Of a stretch of DNA of 64,000 nt, positions 37,972 through 47,545 are shown piece after piece. A program made the translations under genes and the position numbers. Every line of letters begins with the position of its first letter. Positions within the stretch are counted from its first letter, which is position 1. Under the pieces are notes generated by a model, which ran no database searches, was not told where the DNA came from, and saw only the letters and a list, made by a program, of their open reading frames with translations. The stretch is from Streptococcus panodentis (lineage in GTDB: Bacteria > Bacillota > Bacilli > Lactobacillales > Streptococcaceae): positions 1 through 64,000 of the forward strand of contig NZ_QFAY01000008.1 in NCBI RefSeq assembly GCF_017884005.1, read 5' to 3'.

Positions 37972-39330
37972 CTAATCTTTGATTTTTTTGACCAGGATAA
38001 TCAGCTCGCCAAGGCCAATAAAGATAAGGGAGCCAATCGTAATCGGAAGCTTGGCTGTCAGTGTCTCAGCATCAAATGCCAGCGGCAGAGCGGTGAAAAT
38101 CAGAGAGATGACAATCAGAATCATAGGCAGGATGACCATTAATTTCAGAAAGCCATCTTTCCCGCCGACCTTAAAAGGCCGCGGTGTGTCAGGATCTATC
38201 TTTCTCAGCCTGTAAAAGGCCGGAAAAACCGGAACATAAGACAGGAGAAACATGACCAGATTGAGGGAGAAGAAAGCCCAAAACAAGTCCTGATTCGGCA
38301 GAATAGGAGCCAGCACCACCACCAGACTGGCTACCAGACCATTGGCTACAGCAGCCCCTACCGGCATATCCTTGCTCTTGCTCCTCCTAGCAAAAAATTT
38401 AGGCATATCGCCGTTTTCGGCCGCATAAGAAGCCGTGTTATTGACGCCCAGCGACCAGGAAATCATATTGCCAAAGAGAGTCAGCAGGAAGAGAAAGGCC
38501 ATAGCAATGATAAACCATCCGGTACCAGTCCCCGTCAGCAGTTTAAAGCTGTCCATCATGCCGCTGCTGGTTGAAATCTTATGGACCGGTATGGCCACGC
38601 CAATCCCAAAGGCTGAAAAGATATAGATAGCTGCAATCACCAGTCCTGCTGCAATAATCGACTGAGGAATCTGCTTCTTGGGATTTTCCATGTCACCGGC
38701 AAAGGTGCAGATGACCTCAAAGCCCAGCAAGTTGAAGATAATGACCGAGACATAGGACAGGCTGTTCAAGTCAAAGCTGGGCAGCAGCGAAGAGAAGCTC
38801 ATATCATTAGCCATGCCTTTAGTGAAGGCAACATAAAGACCCAGACCGCCGACCAGAAGAGCCAGCAGCATCTTAATGACCGCCGCTCCATTGAGAATCC
38901 AAATGCTGTCGCTGACCGGATAAAAACTAATCCAAATAATCAGCCAAATAAAGACTAACTCAATGGCAATGCCAGCCCAAGGGGCCAATTTGAAGCCTGT
39001 GATGGTCTCCATCAGGCCCGGCGTCATGACCGCCAGCGAAGCCAGCCAGAGCGGAAAATTAATCCAGTAATACCAAGATACCCGAGCTCCCCAACGGTGG
39101 CCAAAGGCCTTGGTCACCCAGTCGTAAATCCCTCCATCTCCGATGTAGGCAGTTCCTAGCTCTGAAGAAATCAGCCCATAGGGAAGCAGAAAAGCCAGCA
39201 GGAGAAACAGCCACCAGAAAAACTGGGAATTGCCAATGGCCGCAACCGGCGCGGCGGCTTCTGCCACAAATACTACACAGATAACGGACAGCACCGCACT
39301 GAACAAACTAAATTTTTTCTTTCCTTCCAT
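37972..39330 (-). CDS. aguD: Agmatine/putrescine antiporter (APC family)
   Basis: A 452-residue APC-superfamily permease with about 12 membrane segments. Conserved features include the substrate region EAAAPVAAIGNSQFFWW at the start of helix 1 and LLGFEVICTFAGDMENPKKQIP around helix 6. Its place between putrescine carbamoyltransferase and agmatine deiminase identifies it as the agmatine-putrescine exchanger of the system. It lies 15 bp upstream of aguA. Confidence 0.92.
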   Translation of the reverse strand: MEGKKKFSLFSAVLSVICVVFVAEAAAPVAAIGNSQFFWWLFLLLAFLLPYGLISSELGTAYIGDGGIYDWVTKAFGHRWGARVSWYYWINFPLWLASLAVMTPGLMETITGFKLAPWAGIAIELVFIWLIIWISFYPVSDSIWILNGAAVIKMLLALLVGGLGLYVAFTKGMANDMSFSSLLPSFDLNSLSYVSVIIFNLLGFEVICTFAGDMENPKKQIPQSIIAAGLVIAAIYIFSAFGIGVAIPVHKISTSSGMMDSFKLLTGTGTGWFIIAMAFLFLLTLFGNMISWSLGVNNTASYAAENGDMPKFFARRSKSKDMPVGAAVANGLVASLVVVLAPILPNQDLFWAFFSLNLVMFLLSYVPVFPAFYRLRKIDPDTPRPFKVGGKDGFLKLMVILPMILIVISLIFTALPLAFDAETLTAKLPITIGSLIFIGLGELIILVKKIKD

Positions 39331-39892
39331 GATCTTCCCCTTTCTGAAGATAGGCGGACCTTAGCGGGCCCAGTCTGACGAAAGCCCGCTCCTTTCACTG
39401 CTAACCCTGTCTTGCTCCAACAATCTGAGGGAGTGAAAAGGTCCGGGGGACCTTTTCAGCCCGAGCCTAAAAACAAGAAAGCGAGGCAGGTCTGGGGGAC
39501 CTTTTCAGCCCGAGCCTAAAAACAAGAAAGCGAGGCAGGTCCGGGGGACCTTTTCAGCCCGAGCCTAGAAACAAGAAAGCGAGGCAGGTCCGGGGGACCT
39601 TTTCAGCCCGAGCCTAAAAACAAGAAAGCGAGGCAGGTCCGGGGGACCTTTGCAGAATGAGCCCGGAAACCCGGAAGCGAGGCAGGGAAACTGCAGATAG
39701 AGCAAATGCAGATTGCATCAAAAGCCTAGTTCATACTCTTTGAGAATCAGAGAGAGCAGGACAGACGCATTCAGCTGCCTCAATGCAGTGCTTTTGCTTG
39801 CTGCCTTACGGAAGTCTATCCGCAGCCCCAAAGCCTCCACTGGCATTTTTGAGCATCTCACTTCCAGCACTGACTGCGATTTTTATTGAATC
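39331..39892. other. Spacer within the agu operon
   Basis: A 560-bp spacer between aguB and aguD that holds the 49-bp tandem array (39441-39685) and, near 39770-39860, RUP-like hairpin fragments. No ORF is convincing. Confidence 0.6.
39441..39685. repeat. Five-unit 49-bp minisatellite in the agu operon
   Basis: Five head-to-tail units start at 39441, 39490, 39539, 39588 and 39637. The first four are almost identical; the fifth has several changes. Each holds AAGGTCCGGGGGACCTT-type dyads, which on the operon strand can form terminator-like hairpins. There are no unique spacers, so this is not a CRISPR array. Confidence 0.92.
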
Positions 39893-40906
39893 TCAGTTCA
39901 AAAAGGCTTCCAAATCCGCTTTTGCTGCTGCCTGCTTGGCCAGATCATAAGGATGCTTAGCCGCATAATCTCTCAAAAGATAGACCAGCAGCCCCCGAAT
40001 AGAGGTCAGCCGGTTTTCTGCTTCATCAAAGCAGATAGAGCGAGGCCCGTCAATGACTTCGTCAGTCACTTCTTCATTGCGGGTCGCCGGCAGACAGTGC
40101 ATAAATTTGCAATCACGGCCAGCCTTGTCCAGCATCTGGCTGTCCACTTGGTATTTAGGATAAAAAATCCCCATTCGTTCTTCTTCCGACAGCTCCGCTT
40201 CATAGAGGCCATACCAAACATCAGTATAGAGGAAGTCTGCTCCGACAATCGCTTCCTCATCATCCGTCACAGTGTAGCTGCCGCCGGACACTTGACAAAT
40301 AGCCTCCAATTTTGCTTTGTGCATATCATTGAGCTGGAAACCTTCCGGGCCATAGTGAACAAATTCCATCCCTATTTTGGCCGCAATCAGACCGAGAGAA
40401 AAACAGACCTGAGTCGCATCACCGACAAAGACAACCTTGCAGTCCTCCAGCTTCTTGCCCGCCGGCAGATGCTCTGCCATCGTGCAGAGATCTCCCAATT
40501 CCTGAGTTGGATGATTGTAGTCTGACATGCCATTGATGACCGGAATGGACGCATACCGTGCCAAGTCCACCACGCTCTGATGCCGCTCTACCCGTGCCAT
40601 GAGAATGTCATCCAAACGGGAAAGCACCGTCGCCGTATCTTCAATTGTTTCATGACCGCCCAGCTGAATCTGACCAGGTGCCAGATACTGAGCATGCCCG
40701 CCCAGCTGGGTCATGGCTGTTTCAAAGGAAACCCGGGTCCGGGTTGAAGACTGCTGAAAGATCATCCCCAAAGTTTTATCTTTCAGCAAGGGCGGATAAT
40801 AACCGTTTTTGATGCAGGCCTTGATTTTCAAGGATAAATCAACCAAATGAAGCAATTCTTCCTTGGAAAAATCTTCCGTTGTGATATAGTCTAATTTTTC
40901 ACTCAT
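39893..40906 (-). CDS. aguB: Putrescine carbamoyltransferase
   Basis: A 337-residue transcarbamylase that phosphorolyses N-carbamoylputrescine to putrescine and carbamoyl phosphate. The carbamoyl-phosphate loop [18 protein letters not shown] and HCLPA are present. [10 protein letters not shown] carries the YGLY motif that separates putrescine from ornithine carbamoyltransferases. It is the first gene of the agu operon, with GGAGG upstream of the ATG. The carbamate kinase that would use its carbamoyl phosphate is not in this window. Confidence 0.95.
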   Translation of the reverse strand: MSEKLDYITTEDFSKEELLHLVDLSLKIKACIKNGYYPPLLKDKTLGMIFQQSSTRTRVSFETAMTQLGGHAQYLAPGQIQLGGHETIEDTATVLSRLDDILMARVERHQSVVDLARYASIPVINGMSDYNHPTQELGDLCTMAEHLPAGKKLEDCKVVFVGDATQVCFSLGLIAAKIGMEFVHYGPEGFQLNDMHKAKLEAICQVSGGSYTVTDDEEAIVGADFLYTDVWYGLYEAELSEEERMGIFYPKYQVDSQMLDKAGRDCKFMHCLPATRNEEVTDEVIDGPRSICFDEAENRLTSIRGLLVYLLRDYAAKHPYDLAKQAAAKADLEAFLN

Positions 40907-40977
40907 AGCTGAGCCCTCCTGAATGTTTTATAAGACTATCATAGCGATTTTAGCAAAAGTTGACTATCAACCCCGGG

Positions 40978-41106
40978 ATGTAAACGCAAACGGCCGGGTT
41001 TAGGGAGCTAAACCCCTGTGAAATCAAGGATTTTCAAAAAATAAACCCAAGGTTTAGACCTTTGTTACAGCAGCGTCATCAAAAAGGTTTAGCAGAATGT
41101 TATAAT
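40978..41106. promoter_or_regulatory. agu control region: cre and repeated GGTTTAG sites
   Basis: Between the divergent aguB and aguR genes are a cre-like site (ATGTAAACGCAAACG, 40978-40992), a perfect dyad GGGTTTAG/CTAAACCC (40996-41015), a second inverted pair TAAACCC/GGTTTAG (41042-41057) and a third half-site GGTTTAG (41086-41092). TATAAT (41101-41106) probably serves aguR. The repeats are good candidates for AguR operators; the cre agrees with known glucose control of agmatine metabolism. Confidence 0.65.
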
Positions 41107-41138
41107 ATTTGTATAGTCTTTTTACAAAGGAGGACATT

Positions 41139-42089
41139 ATGGACCCTGCCATTGTTTATATTTACAACACGCTGCTCCTTATTCTTTATTCTACTACCCT
41201 GGCTATCTCCTTGGTCAATTACTTCAAGGCAGATAACAAAAAAATGAAAGCTTTCTTTCTGATACTCTCCCTTTATTTTGCTGTTTTCATTCTGGACAAC
41301 TCTGTTATTTCCATGACTGAGCTGATTGCCAGCTTTGCTTCCGGCTATAACCAGACTTTTCAGGGAACTTCCTTTATCAAAACCAGTATTTTTTTAGCCG
41401 GCAACTTCTGCCAGCTCTGGCTCTTCCATTTTATCAGCAAGAGCAAGATTAAAGGCTGGGAATACCTGCTGCTGGCCGCTATATTCCTCTTTATGCTGCT
41501 TCCCATCGACCAAAGCTCCTCTTGGCGCACCTATCTTTATTACCTGCCCAATCAGCTCTGGCTAGGCTGCCTTGGCATCCGGGCTTGGCACCGTTCCAGA
41601 CAAGAAGCAGTCAGTGCTGTCCGCAGGAAATACCTGAAAATCATCGGCAGCCTAACTTTCATCTTCAGCCTGCTCATACTTGCTGAAGACACCTTTATCA
41701 TCTTTCATGTGGACAGCTACAGTCTGCTCCACAGTCACATTATCAACCGCAGTTTTTCAGAAAATATCTTCTCTATCAGTCTGAGCATGCTGGCTCTCCG
41801 CTACTTCCTAAAAGACTCTCCGCTCCTGTCCGGCTCGCCTCATTCCTTAAAAGACAGGGACTCCTCCTTTATGACCAGCTTCTTTCAGAATTACCGACTG
41901 ACCGAGCGCGAACAGGAAATCTGCCAGCTGCTCCTTGCGCAAAAGCACAATCAGGAAATCGCCGAAGAGCTCTACCTCTCCGTCGGAACGGTCAAAACGC
42001 ATATCCATAATATCTACATCAAAACGGATGTCCGAAAAAGAGAAGAGCTTTTTTCCCTCTATCATCACTATCGGCAAGCCCATTCCTAA
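41139..42089 (+). CDS. aguR: LuxR-type membrane regulator of agmatine metabolism
   Basis: A 316-residue regulator. About seven hydrophobic segments occupy residues 1-220, and a LuxR/GerE helix-turn-helix (LTEREQEICQLLLAQKHNQE through VGTVKTHIHNIYIK) ends the protein. In S. mutans the divergently encoded AguR of this architecture senses agmatine at the membrane and activates aguBDAC. Start ATG at 41139 with AAAGGAGGAC upstream. Divergent from aguB. Confidence 0.92.
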   Translation: MDPAIVYIYNTLLLILYSTTLAISLVNYFKADNKKMKAFFLILSLYFAVFILDNSVISMTELIASFASGYNQTFQGTSFIKTSIFLAGNFCQLWLFHFISKSKIKGWEYLLLAAIFLFMLLPIDQSSSWRTYLYYLPNQLWLGCLGIRAWHRSRQEAVSAVRRKYLKIIGSLTFIFSLLILAEDTFIIFHVDSYSLLHSHIINRSFSENIFSISLSMLALRYFLKDSPLLSGSPHSLKDRDSSFMTSFFQNYRLTEREQEICQLLLAQKHNQEIAEELYLSVGTVKTHIHNIYIKTDVRKREELFSLYHHYRQAHS

Positions 42090-42574
42090 TAGGCTTTCGA
42101 AAAACCGGAATCTGCTCCTTTTCGCCAGCTCGCCTTTTGCTCCCCCAAATGAAAATCCGCATTCAAAAAGAAAACGAGGCTGGGAAGCCCCCAGCTTCGT
42201 ATACTTCTATCGTCTGATTTATAGTCTTTCAGTTTGCTTTTAGGTTGCGGATAAAAGACCGTGAGGAAGTCTCAAAAGTAGGGCAAGGCGCGAGTTAACG
42301 ACATCATAAAAGATAAACGAAATGACGATACAAGACGCAGCGGCTGAACAGGACAGGTGCCCGAAGCAGTTATCCGACCATCGGAACTGAAAAAGCTGTA
42401 TTGATGACAAGTGAGACTGCAGGAAAAACCATAAAAAGAGGAGTTCATTTCCAAAAAAACGAATGCTGAAATCCAGAAAGCATGAGTTTCTGATTAAACA
42501 TCTTTCACGCCTTTGTCCTGAGGTTTGAAGCACAGGTCTACGCTTGCCGCCCTTTTTGTGTTAAAATAATAGGT
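42090..42574. repeat. Spacer with dispersed element
   Basis: The element at 42222-42330 is about 90% identical to the ends of 36632-36795 but lacks its internal 58-bp hairpin block. The rest shows no gene. The hslO promoter must lie near 42540-42570 (a TTAAAAT -10 is possible). Confidence 0.6.
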
Positions 42575-43447
42575 ATGGACAAGATTATCAAAACAATAGC
42601 AGAAAACGGAGCCTTTCGGGCCTATGTGCTGGACAGCACAGAAACGGTGCGGACTGCTCAGGAAAAGCACCAGACACAGGCCAGCTCTACCGTCGCTTTG
42701 GGCCGGACCCTCATTGCCAGCCAGATACTTGCTGCCAACGAAAAAGGCCAGACCCGCATAACCGTCAAGATTCTGGGAAGCAGCTCACTGGGGGCTGTCA
42801 TCACCGTTGCCGATACAGCAGGCAATGTCAAGGGCTATGTGCAAAATCCCGGCGTCGACATCAAAAAAACAGCCACCGGCGAAGTGCTGGTCGGACCGTT
42901 TGTAGGCAGCGGAGAATTCCTAGTCATTACCGACTATGGTACCGGCCGCCCTTATCATTCTATGACCCCGCTGATTTCCGGGGAAATCGGCGAAGATCTA
43001 GCCTACTATCTGACCGAAAGCCAGCAGACCCCATCCGCTGTCGGGCTCAATGTCCTGCTGGACAAGGAGGACAAGGTCAAAGTAGCCGGCGGCTTCCTGC
43101 TTCAGGTCCTGCCCGGTGCTAAGGAAGCAGACATCGCTCGCTTTGAGAAGCGCATCCAGGAAATGCCGGCCATTTCAGCACTGCTCGAATCCGATGACCA
43201 CATCGAAGCTCTCTTGGCTGCCATCTACGGAGAGGAGCCTTACAAGCGCCTGTCTGAGGAAGATCTCCGCTTCCAGTGCGACTGCAGTAAAGAACGCTTC
43301 TTAAACGCTCTGGCCAGCCTCCCTCAGGCAGATCTAGAAGAGATGCGGGAGGAAGACCAAGGGGCAGAAATTACCTGCCAATTCTGCCAGACCCATTACC
43401 ATTTTGACCAAAAGGACTTGGAGGAACTGATTCGTGACAAATCTTAA
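42575..43447 (+). CDS. hslO: Redox-regulated chaperone Hsp33
   Basis: A 290-residue Hsp33 holdase that is activated when oxidation releases zinc from four cysteines. Those cysteines are in [10 protein letters not shown] and [12 protein letters not shown] near the C-terminus. The N-terminal domain ([20 protein letters not shown], then a GRTLIASQI block) is typical. It overlaps dusB by 14 bp, as in many streptococci. Confidence 0.95.
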   Translation: MDKIIKTIAENGAFRAYVLDSTETVRTAQEKHQTQASSTVALGRTLIASQILAANEKGQTRITVKILGSSSLGAVITVADTAGNVKGYVQNPGVDIKKTATGEVLVGPFVGSGEFLVITDYGTGRPYHSMTPLISGEIGEDLAYYLTESQQTPSAVGLNVLLDKEDKVKVAGGFLLQVLPGAKEADIARFEKRIQEMPAISALLESDDHIEALLAAIYGEEPYKRLSEEDLRFQCDCSKERFLNALASLPQADLEEMREEDQGAEITCQFCQTHYHFDQKDLEELIRDKS

Positions 43448-44411
43448 CACACCTTTTATGATTGGGAATGTCAAGATTCCCAACCGCACCGTTCTGGCTC
43501 CTATGGCCGGGGTGACCAATTCGGCCTTTCGGACCATTGCTAAAGAGCTGGGAGCCGGACTGGTGGTGATGGAAATGGTATCTGACAAGGGCATTCAGTA
43601 CAATAACGACAAGACCCTGCACATGCTGCACATTGAGGAAGGCGAAAATCCGGTGTCCATTCAGCTTTTCGGAAGTGACGAAGACAGTCTGGCCCGCGCA
43701 GCAGAATTTATCCAGAAAAATACCCGAACCGACATGGTAGACATCAATATGGGCTGCCCGGTTAATAAAATCGTCAAAAACGAAGCCGGGGCTAAATGGC
43801 TCAAAGACCCGGATAAAATTTATAAGATTATCCACAAGGTCCAGTCGGTACTGGATATTCCCCTGACTGTCAAGATGCGGACCGGCTGGTCTGACAGCTC
43901 TCTGGCTGTGGAAAACGCTCTGGCCGCTGAAGCAGCCGGTGTTTCCGCCCTGGCCATGCACGGCCGCACGCGCGAGCAGATGTACACCGGCCATGCCGAC
44001 CTGGAAACCCTGCATGCAGTCGCCCAAGCCCTGACCAAGATTCCCTTTATCGCCAACGGCGATATCCGCAGCGTTCAGGATGCCAAGCAGCGCATAGAGG
44101 AAGTCGGTGCTGACGCTGTCATGGTCGGCCGCGCCGCTATGGGCAATCCCTACATTTTCAGCCAGATCAACCACTACTTTGAGACTGGGGAGATTCTTCC
44201 CGACCTCAGCTTTGAGGACAAGATGAAAATCGCCTATGACCATCTGTCTCGGCTGGTCAGCCTCAAAGGCGAATATATCGCTATCCGCGAATTCCGCGGA
44301 CTAGCACCGCATTATCTGCGCGGGACGGCAGGCGCTGCTAAACTCCGCGGCACGATTTCTCAGGCTCAAAGCCTGACCGAAATTGAAGAACTCCTGCAGA
44401 TCCAAGTCTAA
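43434..44411 (+). CDS. dusB: tRNA-dihydrouridine synthase
   Basis: A 325-residue FMN-dependent TIM-barrel enzyme that reduces uridines in the tRNA D-loop. Seen: [14 protein letters not shown] at the start, [16 protein letters not shown] with the catalytic cysteine, and [11 protein letters not shown]. The start is GTG inside the hslO 3' end with GGAGG 9 nt upstream; relatives begin with the same MTxLNTPF sequence. Confidence 0.94.
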   Translation: MTNLNTPFMIGNVKIPNRTVLAPMAGVTNSAFRTIAKELGAGLVVMEMVSDKGIQYNNDKTLHMLHIEEGENPVSIQLFGSDEDSLARAAEFIQKNTRTDMVDINMGCPVNKIVKNEAGAKWLKDPDKIYKIIHKVQSVLDIPLTVKMRTGWSDSSLAVENALAAEAAGVSALAMHGRTREQMYTGHADLETLHAVAQALTKIPFIANGDIRSVQDAKQRIEEVGADAVMVGRAAMGNPYIFSQINHYFETGEILPDLSFEDKMKIAYDHLSRLVSLKGEYIAIREFRGLAPHYLRGTAGAAKLRGTISQAQSLTEIEELLQIQV

Positions 44412-44846
44412 CAGGCACTCTCATCTTTCATACTCAATGAAAATCATCAGGCCAACTAGGAATCTAGCCACAGACTGCTCAAGCAATGATGTGTAGCTGT
44501 AGATGAAAGACCGCTAGGAAGTATCCAAACAAGAAAACCAAAATTATCGTAGAATAAAAGGCGGTGGGACAGAAATCGGTAGACGTAGTCTCGATTTCGT
44601 CGTCCCAGCCCCGCAAGGCCGATTAGGAGCTCTTCCGAGCTTGAAAAGCGAACGAAGAGTTCAATCGGCTACTGCGTCATGATTTTAATACGAACTATAA
44701 TAAGAGGCTAAGGACTATTGTCCCGGCCTCTTTTGTCTTTATAAACCTTCAGTTTGCTTTTAGTACTAGGCAACGATTCGCAGGCTGTGCTGGGGTATAG
44801 CAAGGCAGAGTTAACAAAGCAATAAAAGATAAACTAAACGGCTATA
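44412..44846. repeat. RUP-like element and terminator
   Basis: A RUP-like start (TACTCAATGAAAATCATCAGG, with one base dropped: ACTCAATGAAAATCATCAG) is at 44430. A GGCGGTGGGACAGAAATCG block follows near 44561. A terminator AAGAGGC/GCCTCTT with a T-run lies at 44702-44736 and may serve dusB. The right end (AAAGATAAAC) matches other repeats. No gene. Confidence 0.6.
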
Positions 44847-45536
44847 TCAAGGCTGAGCAAAGACAAGGCTCGTCACAGAACCGTCTGCCCCAGTCGTAAT
44901 CTGCACAGCAGGACTCTTACCTCCTTGGCCGCCGCCCAGCTGGGCATTGTATTTACCGTCATCAAGAGTGTAAGAGTAGGACGCGACATAGTAATTTTGT
45001 GTCGTTCCATTGGCAGACTGAAGGGTAAACTGTCCGTCAGCTGACACCGTCATCGTATTGCCAGACCCGTCTTGCCATGATCCGGCAGCTGCTGAAAAGT
45101 CGCCGTCTACCATCGTCAGCACCCCTTTGTAACGTGCATTGCCGGCTGCCTGCTTGTTCTGAAGCTGACGATTGCTTTCCGCCGGCTGAGCGGACTGTGC
45201 CTGCTGCTGGCTTTGCTGGCGGCTTTGAGGATTTTCTGACTGCTGACTTTGCGCTGGCTGAGGCTGAGCCGCTTCCACTGCTGACTGGCCTTGGTCTGCA
45301 GGGCTTTCTGACTGCACAGACTGGCTGCCTGTATTTTCTGAAACAGTGCTGCTGCCGGCTTTAGCCGAACTGCTGGCTTTACTAGAGCCCGCTGCTTTAG
45401 AGCTGGATGCCGTCTGGACCGTCTTGCTGGAACTATCCGCTGTCTTGCTTTCTTCTTTTTTGCCACAGGCTCCTAAAAGCAAGAGAGAAGCCAATGCGGC
45501 TGCAGTCATCAGGGTAACATAAGTCTTTGTTTTCAT
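44847..45536 (-). CDS. Ser/Gln-rich lipoprotein
   Basis: A 229-residue secreted lipoprotein of unknown function. The signal peptide ends LLLLGAC (lipobox, Cys about residue 24). Then comes a long low-complexity linker rich in Ser, Gln, Ala and Pro (about residues 30-130), then a small C-terminal domain (YKGVLTMVDGDFSAAAGSWQ, then GNTMTVSADGQFTLQ), which resembles the DUF6287 lipoprotein domain. It is transcribed alone, from a consensus promoter with three TGTAATA repeats. Confidence 0.82.
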   Translation of the reverse strand: MKTKTYVTLMTAAALASLLLLGACGKKEESKTADSSSKTVQTASSSKAAGSSKASSSAKAGSSTVSENTGSQSVQSESPADQGQSAVEAAQPQPAQSQQSENPQSRQQSQQQAQSAQPAESNRQLQNKQAAGNARYKGVLTMVDGDFSAAAGSWQDGSGNTMTVSADGQFTLQSANGTTQNYYVASYSYTLDDGKYNAQLGGGQGGKSPAVQITTGADGSVTSLVFAQP

Positions 45537-45549
45537 GGTATTTCTCCTT

Positions 45550-45608
45550 TGTAATATAAAGAAATCTTTTTGTAATATAATTGTAATACTCTGAATTCAA
45601 TATGTCAA
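45550..45608 (-). promoter_or_regulatory. Lipoprotein promoter with TGTAATA repeats
   Basis: Minus strand: TTGACA (45603-45608), a 17-bp spacer and TACAAT (45580-45585). TGTAATATAA occurs at 45550-45559 and 45571-45580, and TTGTAATA at 45581-45588 (plus-strand sense). The repeats overlap the -10 and the transcription start, so a repressor site is possible. Confidence 0.65.
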
Positions 45609-45636
45609 CCATTTATCGGCGATTTTTTCAAAAAAA

Positions 45637-45830
45637 AAAGAGGCTGGGACAGACTCCCATGATGGCTGCGCCCTCACCCACAGAGGGATGCATCTTTTGG
45701 AAGATACTGTATAAGAAGTATCTCAGCCTCCTTTAACTTGAGTTAGAATCTTTGACACAAACTCCGTTTGTTTTATCTACAGCCTCCAACAGTCGACTGT
45801 TGGAGCTAAACAAAGATTGGTGGTGATTTT
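45637..45830. repeat. Hairpin repeat modules
   Basis: GAGGCTGGGACAGACTCCC, then CATGATGGCTGCGCC, CTCACCCACAGAGGGATG and a CTCCAACAGTCGACTGTTGGAG-type stem (two 11-base arms, near 45785-45806). Closely related blocks are at 19863-19945 and 36528-36590. Confidence 0.65.
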
Positions 45831-45883
45831 TGAAGTGTATAAACAGAAAAAATCATGAAAACAGCAGGGCGGATTCAGCAGCT

Positions 45884-46681
45884 TTATCGTTCCTGCCCAT
45901 GGGGGTCTCCTTTCAGACGGTAAACCTTTCTTGGTTTTTTCTTAGGAACCCGCTTGACACCTGCTTCTTCCAGATAATGGCCGAATTTCACCAGAAAATT
46001 ATTGCTGACAATCGGCCGGCGCGGTGAGATCAGATTGACCAGCTCGGTCCCCTCATAGACCGTAAAAGGTTGCTCCAGCAGATGGAGAAAGGTCGGATTC
46101 CAGTCCAGCCGTCCCTGTATACGTTTGATGGATTCCAGCAGGATTTGGTAATGATCAAAGGCAAAATCATCCTCAGTCAATACCCGGCTGCCGTCCCTGA
46201 AAGTCGCCGTCTTAAAGTCTACATCCAAAAACATGACCTGCTTAGCATCGTCGCCGGCTGCCGCCTGATCCATAACCTGAGCCGGCAGATATACCAGATG
46301 GGCAATGGTAATCACCCAGCCGCGCGGATCACGGCCCGGCGTGGAGACCGTCAGGAGTTGTTCCACCTTTTCCAGCGGTATCGTCAGCCCCACTTCTTCC
46401 TTCACCTCACGGATGCAAGCCTGATAGGCATCCTCCTGTCTGTCCACAAAGCCGCCGACCAAGGCGTATTTATTTTGATAGGGATGAGCCCGGCGTTTGA
46501 TGACCAGCAGTCTGATGCGGCCCTCCGCAAAGCAATAGGCCACCATATCGGCAGTCACACTGGGCGTCTCATATTTGGGCAGGTCCTGCGACTTGTACCA
46601 AGCCAAAAAGGCTGACTCGTCAGCCAGCGTTTCATAATATTCCTTTTCCGACATTCCCTCAGGAATCGTAAGTTTGCTCAT
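45884..46681 (-). CDS. NUDIX hydrolase with C-terminal winged helix (NrtR-like)
   Basis: A 265-residue protein. A Nudix domain spans about residues 40-180 with a complete Nudix box (GFVDRQEDAYQACIREVKEE matches GX5EX7REUXEEXGU), so it could be catalytic, unlike many NrtR repressors. The C-terminal ~80 residues (DWNPTFLHLLEQPFTVYEG onward, ending with basic KKKPRKVYRL) fit the winged helix of NrtR-type NAD regulators. It lies next to pnuC and nadR. It may regulate that operon, hydrolyse an ADP-ribose derivative, or both. Confidence 0.82.
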   Translation of the reverse strand: MSKLTIPEGMSEKEYYETLADESAFLAWYKSQDLPKYETPSVTADMVAYCFAEGRIRLLVIKRRAHPYQNKYALVGGFVDRQEDAYQACIREVKEEVGLTIPLEKVEQLLTVSTPGRDPRGWVITIAHLVYLPAQVMDQAAAGDDAKQVMFLDVDFKTATFRDGSRVLTEDDFAFDHYQILLESIKRIQGRLDWNPTFLHLLEQPFTVYEGTELVNLISPRRPIVSNNFLVKFGHYLEEAGVKRVPKKKPRKVYRLKGDPHGQER

Positions 46682-46700
46682 AAATGTTCCCTTTCAAATA

Positions 46701-47504
46701 TTATTTCTTCCTTACAGCCCTGCTCCACTGATACCAGCCCACCAGACTGTTGAGCGTGTAGACCCAGTACATGGCCTGGATATGGAGGTTGCTGCCCCAC
46801 CAGAGGTAGATACTGAAGAGATTGGTCGCAATCCAGAAAATCCACTGCTCTCGATAAAGCCCTGTCATGAGGAGCTGGCCAATCCCATTGGTAGCATCTG
46901 TCACGCTGTCACGGAAGGGCCGGTGACTGTGAATGCTCTTGTAAGCAAAACCCATGCCAATCCAGATGAGCGCCGTCAGAGCCAGATATTTGAGCCAGCC
47001 CTTCCAGTTCAGCTTCTTAGCCTCAAAATGCGAAGACTCCGTTTTCTCCTGCTCATTGACCCGGTTGGACAGCCAAGTATACAGGCCGATTGGCTGCATC
47101 ACAAAGAAATAAACCGTTGTCAGCACTTCTCCGTAAAAGCTGGCCTGAAATGACAGGAGCAGGTAAATCGCCGAATTGACAGCCCCGAAAAGATAATTGC
47201 TGGCCCGTCCCTCAGCAACCAGAATGACACAGACAATCCCCGTCCAGGAAGCAAAGAGTCCCAGCCAGTCATGCTGCGCCTCTCCGTTGGTAAATTCCAG
47301 AATGAACGGCACGCTGGAAAGCAGCAGCAGGTAGGCCCACTGAAAAAGACTGCGCCCGACAAACAAATCCTGCCAAATGAGCTTGGCAATTCCGCCCAGC
47401 CCCTGCTCCTTGGCTGCCGCCCAGACATTGCTGAAGTTGCGGACAAAAGTCTGCAGTTTTTGCTTGAAGGCTGCACGAAGCTGAGCAGGCGAGAGTTTTT
47501 GCAT
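46701..47504 (-). CDS. pnuC: Nicotinamide riboside transporter PnuC
   Basis: A 267-residue PnuC-family facilitator with seven or eight membrane segments and the aromatic-rich pattern WIFWIATNLFSIYLWW near the C-terminus, which lines the substrate path in this family. It imports nicotinamide riboside, which NadR next to it phosphorylates to trap it in the cell. Start MQKLSPAQ chosen; a start seven codons earlier (47525) is also possible. Operon: nadR, pnuC, Nudix gene. Confidence 0.92.
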   Translation of the reverse strand: MQKLSPAQLRAAFKQKLQTFVRNFSNVWAAAKEQGLGGIAKLIWQDLFVGRSLFQWAYLLLLSSVPFILEFTNGEAQHDWLGLFASWTGIVCVILVAEGRASNYLFGAVNSAIYLLLSFQASFYGEVLTTVYFFVMQPIGLYTWLSNRVNEQEKTESSHFEAKKLNWKGWLKYLALTALIWIGMGFAYKSIHSHRPFRDSVTDATNGIGQLLMTGLYREQWIFWIATNLFSIYLWWGSNLHIQAMYWVYTLNSLVGWYQWSRAVRKK

Positions 47505-47545
47505 GTTTATATTTCTTACTACCATCTATTTTACCACTTTCTTTT

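Noticed and set aside
36877..38142. Open frame of 421 codons on the + strand
   Set aside because: Antisense to aguA and the end of aguD; no recognisable domain and no start signals.
39441..39685. CRISPR-like array
   Set aside because: The 49-bp units are directly adjacent with no unique spacers, and no cas gene is present.
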